NCBI RefSeq assembly: GCF_001649575.2 | Contig: NC_051446.1 | Span: forward strand, 20,229,344 to 20,293,343 | Reading direction: 5' to 3' | From: Kryptolebias marmoratus | Taxonomy: Eukaryota; Chordata; Actinopteri; Cyprinodontiformes; Rivulidae | DNA: 64,000 nt | Shown here: positions 47,301 to 59,300 of the stretch, piece by piece | Layout: every line of letters starts with the position of its first letter | Position numbering within the stretch: position 1 is the first letter of the stretch | Made by a program: the position numbers and the translations under genes | Notes under the pieces: generated by a model | The model's input: only the letters and a program-made list of their open reading frames with translations | Told to the model about the DNA's origin: nothing | Database searches by the model: none

Positions 47301-50300
47301 ACAGAAGTTACTCCAGTGCAGCATCTTATCCTCGTTTGCCATGTGTTTATATCATTTCCAGTTAGGGGAAACTTATTGGTCAGTAAAAACTCACTATAAA
47401 TCAAAATTTGGCATCATTTTGAGCTTAACTGTATGATCTCACACAGAGGCAGGTTGACTGGACCCCCGAGGGTTGGGCCGTTCCCTGTCGCAGTTATAGT
47501 CTGGGTATACCGTGCATCAGAGTGCCGTAAGAGTCAGGAGGAGGAGGATGGATGGAGCTGGCAGGGGACATGGCTGACATGATGGGCCTTCCAGAAACCC
47601 CCTTTCAGGCTGAAAATCCATAAAGGGGCCTTTCCCATGGCCCTTAGGGGCCACAAGAAGTAACTTGTGATTGTGAGGAGCGGGATCCAGGCTGTTTAAT
47701 GAGGGCTTTATTTTAATGGTGGAGCAGTCTGATCTGGCCTGGTTTGGGACAATGCCGCTCAGCCCGGTGAGAGCCTGATTACTGCTGCTGGCTTGGGCTG
47801 CAGAGGTTGTGGTAGCTCTTTGTTTTGAAGAACAGAGACACTTTCAGCTCAGCCCTAGCTGAACTGAACAGCCCACAAAAATAAAAATATAAACAAACCA
47901 CAGAAGACAACAAGGCATTCTCTCATTTGGGCTGTTACATAATTCAAACCATCCTTCCTAATCAGAATAACTGTCTTCTCCACGTCCCCACCTCTGCTAA
48001 TTGTCGGCTGTGCCACGGTTTTGCATCCTGCCCTTGGAAGAGCGAGCAACATGTGCAACCATTACATATGTGCATGTCAATGTGGATTCACTTAAATAAT
48101 TCACCAGCTGACAGGGTGAAACTGTCAGCTGTGTTTCCTTTCAGCAACTTTTATTAAAGTCAGACAGCACTACTCCTAAACACCTCTTCAGCTCTCAGGC
48201 TGAATAAAATCCCACTTGGATCTTTAACTCAGTTCTTGGAGGTGTTTGAATAAAAAAAAAAAAATTAAAAATACAAACTTTGCTGTTAGATTTTAAAGGG
48301 ATAGCTCTGTGGAAAGGTTATGAATAAGTATAAATAAAAAAGTGCTTGCATGAACCAAACATATTTTTATCGCCCGATGCCAAAAGGTGAAAGGTGGGCA
48401 ATCATGTTTCTGCCTGTGTCCTTGTGCGTTTGTTTGTTGTGTTGTTGTTTACTGGATTTGTAGGCGGTTTGAAGTAAAGAAAAGTCTGTTTATTGTGTTA
48501 TATAGCACCCTCACCTCCAGTTCTCCACAGTCACACTCCTCCCCCTCCTCCACGTAGCCGTTGCCACATTTCTGCCCGCCGTAGAGCACCTTCAGCTCAG
48601 GCATGTTAAACAGACACATCCCAACACCTTTCTCAAAACTAGCTGTCAGGTCCTTCTTGCTGCAGCTGCTGAACACCGTGGGGAAGGGATACCTGTGAGC
48701 GAGAGAAACGATTTGTGAGTGACACGCAGAGCAAGGAGGACGATGGCTGAGGTTGCCCCTGAGAGCCCTCCTCCTTCTGATGTAATCAGTGATAATTACT
48801 GTTAATCACAAAATCAATTAACCGCTGTGGCTCAGCAGCCTCTCTGAAAGCACCATCAGCATGCAAACAGCGCAGGGCTGCAGAGACAGATCTCCCCGTG
48901 TGAAGGAGATATGATTAGGCATACGTTATGAGACAGAATTATAAAAACTCAACTCAAAAATGCTTTGCTAGATTTGTAAGGCATAAATTTGGGAGAATGG
49001 GGGGGCTTTTATTACAACTTTTGGATCTGCAGGGAAAGTACAAAACCCGAGACTCTGCTTGCCAAAAGCTTTGTTAAGAACCTCATGTGGCTTTATTGAG
49101 CTTTTCTGTGATAACAGAGCACCTCGGATGAAAGAGAGTGTGTAAAATGTGCATGAATATGTGTAGATTTCTATCACATTCTCAGTGCATGCCACACGAT
49201 ACAAAAGCACCATATGAGATTTTTAATAACTCTACAAATGTTAAAAAAATCAGCATGGGGCTGAGTTTTATAGGCGAATCTGAATGTAATCCTCCCATTT
49301 ATAGCTGCGCTTGTCTCCGAGCACACAGGTAAGTGACAGGAAGTGAGAAATTCAGGTCAGCTCTTTCAACAAGCCATATAAAGGGCTCTTGAATTTTCAA
49401 AATGTGCATTGTGAAGTATGCCATCAATCATACCTCCGCACCTCTCCTACTTCTGCCACCCACTTTCCTATCGGAGCTTGAAACGGTTGACTTCCTCTCC
49501 TTTGAAAGGGCCAGTGAAACTATTTTTTTTATTACAGAAGTGGGATTTCTAACGTTTTTTGCAGTAAGCATAATACAAAAAAAAGAAAAAAAAAAGAGCA
49601 GGAGTGGCTGCAATATGCTCAACATCTGGATGTCAAGCAAAAGAGTCAGAATGCATGTTTAGAATAATGTAAGCTACAGAGCGTTGAGGTAAAGTATTAT
49701 TCCATAAAAAGTGTCCTCATTAGTTTGTTTTAATGACTGAGTCATTTAAATATGACTCATGAAATCACCCAAATGTTCGATATCACAACAATCACACAAC
49801 ATTACTTCTGTTTATGTAAAAGAAACCGGTCAGTTGACGACTGATTAGCCTTGATGAATGTGTCCAATTTCATAGTGGAATTATTTCACTTCTATCCTTT
49901 GTGACTTTGAATCGAAGGCCAAGATACAGGGGTACGGGCCACACTAGGAAATGGGTTTCAGCCTAAGTCTGATGTGTTAATAGAGTTTCCAAAACTCCCA
50001 AGATCTAAATTTAGGTAAAAAGCATCCATGTGAAACACACCAAGGCAAGCCACATCTTGAACCAACAAAACACAGCTCCTGAAAGATCTGCCGCCAGTGA
50101 TGATCTTAGCTTGTTTTGATCACACAAAGCAGACCTACGTAATATAGGGCAAGTGCTTTTAAAGTACTGACTAATGGCTGTAACTCTCTGAGGTGTTAAA
50201 ACCAGAGAAACATGAGTTTAAATGCTCGAGCTGTTGAGTTAAAGTCAGCCACTCGTGTAAGGCCGGGCCTTAAACTGAAATCCACTGGGCCTACCGATTT

Positions 50301-53300
50301 GGAAACTGTTGAAAATATCTCTTGTGATTGTTTTAAACTTGCAGGAAGGAGGTGCCTCCATGTTGCTCAGTTATGGCAGCCCTTTCCATCTGTCTTTTGC
50401 TCTCGTTTTCACATCAAATAGAGTTTTAACTGCGTCACAACGCTTTGAATGTTCTGACATGACCTCATTTTTGGCTTGTCTTTGATGTGGGGAGGCAGCT
50501 TGCATCAAATCATGTTTCTGGACCCCCCCCCCAACCATGTCCATAGGTTGTATAGGGTGAAAGTAGAGCTTCAAACATTCTGTGCTAAAGCAAAAGATCA
50601 CAGAAAAATTTTTATGACAGGAATTAGTAAAGGTAAATAACTACAAAAACTTGTAATTGTACCCTTTTTCCCACCCTCTTTTTTCTGATGTACAGCCGTC
50701 AAAGTTGCTGCTCAACAGGAAGGTCACTTCCTTTGCAACTTCTGTTGTTGATTTCCTCTTTGCCCTAAAAGCTGGAGCCTAAATTGCTCAGTCATGCTGC
50801 ACCCCCCCCNCTCCTTTCGCTGCAATCATTCAATTTCCATGAACTCAGCCCTGCTCTTCAATTACGAGCAAATGTAATTCATGATAAACACTCACATCCT
50901 TGTTTTCCTTCACTCCCCCCCCCCTTTTTTTCAGAGTAACTGAAGTACATGAGTGGTTCAGGGATCCAGCTGTTCTTTATGAGCGGCAATACAGAAATAA
51001 TTGGTTTACCCAGCAACAGTCCTGGGGAGGGAAAAAAAGAGTAATGTCTGTGATGGCAAAGGCCCTGATGAAATACACTGGATGGCATTTAAGCAGCTGC
51101 AGTCCCAAGAGCCACTAAAAACCCCTTTCAGAGCCAGTTAAGGTTGGCCCATACGGAGCTTACAGTAAATAAAGACACTGTGGACAACCAGCCGTGGCTT
51201 AAAAGTCCAGCTCACCACCTCCAAAAAAATAAAAGGTGCATGACTCTGTGGCCCTTAAGCTTGTTCTCAGCCTGTTCTCAATTTAAGATGAGTTGTGCTC
51301 ACCTCCGTCTGGTCTTTAACACTCGTCTTTGTTCCGTCTCAAACGGAGCCATTGCTTTCCACTTGATCGAGCTCCAGTTCCACTACGGGCTAAAATCTTT
51401 CAAGCTTTGCCCCGTTTTGTTCACCTTGAACCAACAGTCGGTGTTTGATAGTTAACCCCAAAGCATCAGAGGAACGACGGTCGATGATAAAGTATAAAGA
51501 AATCTTTGTGGCAAAGCAGCAGCGACAGAGATGAGGTTTGATGGATCTGTGTGAGGTCTGTGACACTGAATCATTTTCTGGTCTGTCATCGACAACCACG
51601 ATCTCTCCCATACTGTGACGATACTAATGAGCTAATAAATTCACACAGCAAACAATTACCTCCAATTTTTAGAAGGATTAGAGCAAATAAGTAGTTTGTT
51701 AAAACACAAATAATCTCTGACAACTCACAAACAAACTCTCAAATGTTTTAAACGGATAAGAAACTCAGATTTGCAGACTTTTTCAGTGAAATATTTCCAC
51801 TAAACTGAATAAAGGACACTCAGTGTAATGTAGTGTTAGGTAAAAAAATATAGCAACAAATCTCAAATCTATATTAAACATGATCCAAAAAACCCAAATT
51901 GTAGAAAAACAAACCTTCACAAACTTGGCACTAACATGAAAACTAATTAGCGTGACATGCTTTTGTAGACTGTAGGGAAAATAATCCCCATCGTCATTAA
52001 TGGTTACTACACTCTTAAGGCTAAATATTGCTTTGAAATTCAAGACATTTTATTATAAAATTAGTGGGCAGGGAACGCTTCTCATTTCTAGTTCTTACGG
52101 TTATAGCTCACAGAGAATTCAAGAAAACCTGTTCAGCACAGCTTACGTGGCCATATTTTCATAAATTTATTCAAAAACATAGTTTTTCTGATGGAACATT
52201 GGCTAAATCATTTCCCAACACTTCTGGGAACACTTTTTAGAGAATTCAAAATGTGACTTTTTATGATTCTACTGCCATAGTTTATTACCCAATGAAAGAC
52301 TTTGAGTCACATCTGAATGATGCCAAACTAAAGTGATAAATGATAAATATTTAGTACTGTTGATTCACTTTGCATCCATTGTGCCGCATATTCTGAACAT
52401 TAGGTGATATAATCTGTTTTGGCCCTCTGAATCTGGCAGTCTGGCCTACATTGTAGGTACTGAAAAGCATTTTCACATTGATTTCCCTGTAGATCTAATT
52501 AAATAAGGCAAGAGAACCAGTGAGATGCTGTTTTACTGCAGGCATAAGATACATTTTAATTCAGTTCCTTGAACTGACATTCTGTGATTTCAGATTATTC
52601 ATAAGTCCATTGACAGCTCAGCATGCATGACTCATTAGGCTGTATCAATTTAAACTGTTTTATTACGCCACGGACATGCTTGAAAAAGAGATTTCAATTC
52701 TCAAGCGTCCCATCTTCTCGTTGAATATTCAATTATCTAAATTTTTAAAGAACTATGTACACGGAATATGAAGTATATATTTAAAAAATGAAATAAACTG
52801 ATTATCATTATGAAGGTGTAATGATTAATAAAACAAAACCTCCCAACATTTTTTGGTACAAATTCAGCAGACAGTTCTGTGGTTGTTTTTTATAAGCTTG
52901 GAAACCACCTTCTTTTAGTCAGGCGTTTGCAAAGTTATGATTTACTGAGAATGCAGCTGTAATCCTCACATTTCTCTGCCCTGATATATCCTCCCTGCCT
53001 TTTTTTTTTAAGGGAAAAACCTTAAAGCAGTGATCAGTTTTATTTCCCAAACTTAAATGGAGAAAGAGCTCAGCAACAACACCAGGGTTTTGTTTCAGAA
53101 AACATGATGAACTACAAAAACTAAAAGAGTCAAATAAAGTCTGACAATGTTCACATAAAATTAAAGTTACATGTGAGTAATATAAAGCTCCACTACAGTT
53201 AAAACATGCAAAGATTCACCCTGGAAAGAAATGTATGAGAATCTAAAACTCTATTTTAACTTACTTTATTTTGAAATGAAAAAAAATATACTTGAATAGT

Positions 53301-56300
53301 GAAGTAATTACAAAGCCTTGTAACCTGTCTGACAAAATCTAAGCAAGATCTTGACGTAGCATAAACCTCTTTAAATAAAAAGTGTTCAAATAATGGTGTT
53401 CCTTGATGAATGACAAGTCGAAGAAAAAGGAAAAAAAGAGTCAGCGAGAAAAAAAAAAAAACAGCAAGTGAGCACATACTGGGCAGCGAATGGGATTATC
53501 AGGGTGAGCCATATCAGCGATGGCCACCTGGGCCTGCTCCCCCACTTTCTCCTGCGTGAAGATGAACTTGTCAGACTCCATCGTTAGAGTGCTGAGACCA
53601 ACGTTGGCCGACTGATCCTCAGGTTCTGGAGCTGCTGCTGCTCCTGGAAGCAGACAGGCAATACCCGAGCCTCAGTTTATTACCTGACTTTCTTCAATGG
53701 AACAATCAAAGGTTCCTTCATCTCAGAATTAATGAACTCAAAGCCAACCATCTTTACAAGACCCCAAGTATGGAGAAGAGGCATGATATATTGAAATACA
53801 AAACCAATATGAAGTTTCTGCATTAGTTTTTAGAAATGCATATATGTGTCTTTGTGTCCTTGAAGAGGCTTTGAAAGGTTTGTTTGGTGTGCTTTCAGAG
53901 GAAATAATTTCAGATGATAAGAATCACCAGTCTGTTCTTGTTTAGAGCTATCAGCGGAATGGAGAGTCAGATGGAAAGAAGTTGTGGGGGGGTCACATTT
54001 GGCCTTGGCCAGTTTGAACAGGAAACAAGCGGTGCTTTTTGCAGATGTGCTGCTGGTTCAGGAACAGCTTGCAGTTTGATTGTCCCCTCGCCAAACATCC
54101 GACTAACGATCCCTAACACCCCACTACAGTTTAACAAGAGCAAACTGCATCCCTTTATCTCCTGCTCTTGAAGCCACAACAAAACCGGTCATGGTTGATG
54201 TGAATCAAGATAGGAGCAAGATGGGGCTCTTCTTCCTGTTAAGTAAAATACGAGACTTTAGTTTTTTTTAATAAAGTGGAGATGAGGGTTGCCAGAGCTT
54301 TTCAAGAGTCTGATAATCAGTTTGTTAAAACTCGTTCAAGGCCTGATCTCGGTACGATCCCGCTGTGCTCAGAAAAGACCTAATTTCCTGAACAGAAAAA
54401 CTTGGCAGCCACTTTTTACAGCGGGCAACATTCAGGTGATTTCAGCTACATGTGGTAAATTACGCCATAAAACTACAAGCACACTGAGATCCACTTGTAA
54501 AAAAAAAAAAAAATGCAGCACAGCGCCAAAGAAAATATGATGCTGACCTGGATTTAACCTCAGAAGAATATGTTTCTCAAAAATCCTTTGGGTCTCGAAT
54601 CCTATTTTTCATCCTAATTAAACATCCCTATGTCAAATAATATGCCTTACATTGAAGAATTATAGAATTATAGAATATTTTTCTTGTCTAATCGAATGCC
54701 ATAAATGCCTCAGAAGTGAGCAGAACAATACAAAGTAACATATCTTCCTTTATTTCTCTCTATAATTCAAGTTGATTTAAAGTATTTCATTTTTCTAATA
54801 TTTGCTGATGTTTATCTGTGCTACATGTGACCTGTGATCCAGTTTCAGTGTGATAAAAGCTGGATAGTAGAAAGTTTTCTGATGTCGTTAACTATTTATT
54901 CGAAGCTGGAGGGAGATTTTTAAACATTAAAGTTGCGTGTATTTCAAAGAATAGCTTCACTGTGAAAAGGCGAGAATGATAGCGACAGACAGAGCTGCAG
55001 GACGACTGACAGAGAAAAATATTTTATTTACACCTCACCAAACATTTCGTTCTCCTTTTTGTGCTCAATGCGTTGCCATTTTTGGCAAAGTTCTTACCCA
55101 GGGAAACCCTCAGTCAGGGTTAAATATAAATCTGTAAACCTCACATCCTTGTGCTGTTTGCTAAGTCTATAATTGAGAAGAGTGTTCCTGTGCTTTCTGT
55201 GGGTCCGGTCCAAATCAAATACAGAGAGATGTTTCCAGCATAAACACTCGTCTGTGGCTCCCACACACCAGCCGACCTTGGCTGCAGTTTCCAACCAGAA
55301 CATCCCCCAAATTTCTGCAGCTACAGGATATTTCAGTCTTGTCATTTAGTTACACACAAAACAATTGTGCAGACTTGAATATCGTCTCATGTTTTGAAGA
55401 TTCGACTCGATTTTGTATCAGAATTTGTCAAACTGTGCCGTCTGGACCATGCACTGCCAATGACCCGTTGATTTTCCCTCATTCAGAGTGAGTCAGTTTG
55501 CTTCGGGGCATCCGTGCAGCTGTTGAATCCGCTATAAAACTCAATGGACCAACAATGAAAAAAAAGGCTTCATTTGCTTACCACTCAACAGACAATAAAT
55601 TATAAAAGGGAGCACATGTGGAATGATGTTTACCTAAGATCATAATCTGGGCCTTTGAGGGAGAACTACTACATCACATCGTGATTATGTATTTCTTTGT
55701 GGTTTTGGAGACTCGAAGATGAAAAAAAACAACAAAAAAGGTAAGAAAATATTAAACAGTGCAGCAAAGAATAAGGAGTAATCCATCTTGTAGATTGATT
55801 GAGTTTTAATTGCGTCGATGAATGATGCGACCTACCCAGTGGAAGGAGTCATGATGCAGCCCCCACGATCCACTGTCACTCTGCAGCCGCACCCCCGTTC
55901 CGGTGTGTCGTGGTTCATCCCAAAGTTGTGTCCAAGTTCGTGGGCCAGAGTGACTGCAGCTCCCAGAGGATTGTCCGAATGATCCTAAAAATGGACCAGA
56001 GTGAAATCTTACCTCTCCAATGAGACTTACTTTCATATTTCTAGGCGTGAAAAAAAATGTGCGGAAAAGAAATCTGTTGGCCTGACAGCTCTGACGCAGA
56101 AATAAACACAGAAAGGTAATTAGTAACAGATTATTTTGATAACGTTATATAAAAGATTCAGTGCAAAGCAAATTGTTGCTCCCTATTAGACAGGCTGAAG
56201 AATTAGGACTTGGAGCAAATGAGCATAATTACAAATTGCCCAAATTAAACAATTCAGACGAATCTGGGCTTTGTTGAGTGTTTTCACCACATCGTGGTTC

Positions 56301-59300
56301 TGTAAAAACAAACAGATCTTCATCTTGCTAAAGCAAATTCTGACAGGCCACATGTGCTGCTACATCCTCCCAAAGAAAGAAGAAAATTAAAGTTTCCGCC
56401 TTGCTGTGGCAGCCATCTTGAATGAGGTTGACTCCAAAAGTCAATCAGTTGTAGACGCTTTGAGTTTCAGTAAAATCTGACCACTAGTTCACAGGGGTTT
56501 TTTTTTGGCACACAGACACAAGCAAAAACCGTATCACCTTCGCCGGTGGGCAATAACTAGCCACTAAGCACATAAAAAAGCTCTAAAAGGACAACATGAG
56601 AATCACAGATAAACTGTTTAAAAGTTAAGCAGCAGAAAGATGAAGCTGCGGTGACGTGTTGACTGAAAGCTGCTGAGGATTTCCTGCAAGGTGTGTCGAA
56701 CATGAACACATGAAAAGGCCAGATTAATAATGCAGGTGCAGGAGCTATCAGCTCTTCATGGATGCAGAGCCGCGTGTCAGAGCACCTTGCCTCTGGAATT
56801 TTCTGACACCGTGCATTATTCAGCAGAGCCGCACGAGTCGAGCTCAGCCTGACGAACCGCTCTGCTGGGGGCTTTTGAAAGGAACAAAAATCAGCTGTCA
56901 GCACTACGATCCAACCCAGCAGCCTGGATTAATGGGAATGAAACAACCAAACAACAAAAAAACTACAACAACAACCTCTGATTTTGTTTCCTGGAAAAAA
57001 AAAACACACAAGCACAACAGACCAAGCTGAGACACTCAAGAGGGCACTTCATGAAAATCATCTATGCTGCATTTCATTGCACCAATTAAATCAACAAAAC
57101 AATTATGGCTGCTACATAGAGATTCCAGATGTCTTCTTTTAGTTTAACTGCTTAAAAGAATAATAATAATGAGCACTTTTGAACTAATGAGCCCAAGAGT
57201 ACTCTCTAAACAAAGAGACGAAATTCAGGCAAGATGGTTGCGATTTGTCCAACAAAAAACGTCAGCGGTTAATCCTTTCGTCTTCAACCTCAAAAATGGG
57301 TGCATGTACACTTTATCATAATGATCGGGTCCCAACTTCATAATCTGAGAGGATGAAAGTGGAGAACAATCTTTAGGAAGGATGTTAATCATCTCCAGAG
57401 AGAGAGAGAGAGACAGTGAAAGTAAAATGACACCATGGTTTGTGCTAAAGCAACATTAAAGCACAACGTATAGGATTGCAGCTCTGTAATGGGTCATACC
57501 CCTGCATTTTCATTCAGGCTGCGACATACTGTAGCCCTAAATTCACTCGTTTATTGCACCTCATTAAAAAGCAAACCATTTCCACTCATGCAATCGATAT
57601 GTACTGATTTATCACTGATACCATATATTCCTTTCACTTGACCTTCCTATAAAAGGACTTAATGATGTGTTTGCCCTAAAGTTGATAGCAGGCAATATCA
57701 GCTCTGGAATCATTCTTTCAACTTTAACTCCAATGGAATATTTAAAAGTTTTTTTGTGGGACAAGAGGGAGAACAGAGTAAAGGACACAAGGCAGGAAGA
57801 AGGGAGATCTGCCAATATGTATTGCCCTCTAGAGGAACTAAAACCATTTGAAAGTCTGAGTAAATTGACGCACCATAACAATTCCTCCCGACTGCTCTGC
57901 CGTGCACATACTCATGATGGGTGCCATTCCGATGGTGGTGCCTTGGAAGTACACGCCACTAAAAACAGAGAACAAAGTGCTGGTGTGTATTCTTAGTCAA
58001 CCAGGACATGGCAAATCCTAAAGGTTGTAAAAACAAAGCAACAGGACTTTTGCTCTGCAGTTGAAGATGTTTTACTTCTCATCTGGAGATGGTTTGTTTA
58101 TGCAGCTAAACTGACACGCAGATGAAACTCATTCCTCTCCCTCCTGAGCGTCGTTAGGGTCTTCGAAGTTTAAAGCTTGGAACTCCGCATTTTCCAGTTT
58201 TGAAATGAAAAAGTTCTCAGACAGGAAACAAAATGTCTTCTACTATAGAACAGAAGTCCAGTTGCTTTGTTTTGAAACTTTTAGGAAAAGAACAAAGTGG
58301 TTACCATCTCACTAGGGCTGCACAACGTAAAAGAAATGTATCCATATCTAATATCAATGTGTGCAATCTCAATATCAGTTTTGCAGAGGACTAATTGGAC
58401 TGGGATGTATTGTCTAAAACAAGGGTGTCAAACTCCAGGCCTCGAGGGCCGCTGTCCTGGGAGTTTTAGGTTTTTCTGCCTAACGCACCTGATTCAAATA
58501 GTTTAATTACCTCCTCACCAAATCATCATGTTCTCCAGGAGCACGGCAACAAGTCATCCATTTAAACCAGGTGTTTTAAAGCAAGAACACATCTAAAACA
58601 TGCAGGAGAGCGGCACCCCTGGTCTAAAACAACTGTGCTTTTGTCTCACGTAGATTAGAGCCTGGTTTCCTCTCATGGCTGGTTAAGCACAAAACCAAAT
58701 TTAATTTATCAACAAACATTTTTCTTGAAGGTTTTGGTGAAAACTTTTAAATTGTACTCACTGGAAAATACTGTAGTCCAGTTTTGAGTTAAAAGGGTTA
58801 TTCAGAAGGGTTTTATTTTAGAAGATGTGGTTACATTGTGATGGATAAGTTGCTACTGTAAAAGTATGCACATGTTTTCTGTCAGTTTCACTCCTAATAT
58901 GACCATGTCTGGTTTCAGAAAACCACTGCCAAAACCAAATAGGTGACACTACATCTGTCGTTTATATTCTCTAAGAAGATAAATGCCATATAAAGTGCTT
59001 TAATTTTGAGTTCCTTTTAAGCGAATTGAGAAATGCTGGTTTAAATAATCTACCTGATTAGCTGGGCGTTGTCATGTGGCTTCTGAGGTAATAATTTGAC
59101 CTTCCTCCAGTCTAAAAACTCGTGTAAGGTGGTGAAGGGGTCCTGGGTGATGGGACACTTGTCAGCGTCACTCCATACCTCGAGCCCCACCAATGCCACT
59201 CGGATATTCAAAGCCCTGTAGAACTGAGGGTAGGGGGAAGAAGGGGTAGGAGACATGTCTACTATTATGTTTCATTTCTTTTACTATCTGCAGATAGATT

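Noticed and set aside
50810..50810. Ambiguous base n
   Set aside because: Sequencing uncertainty in a C run, not a biological feature.
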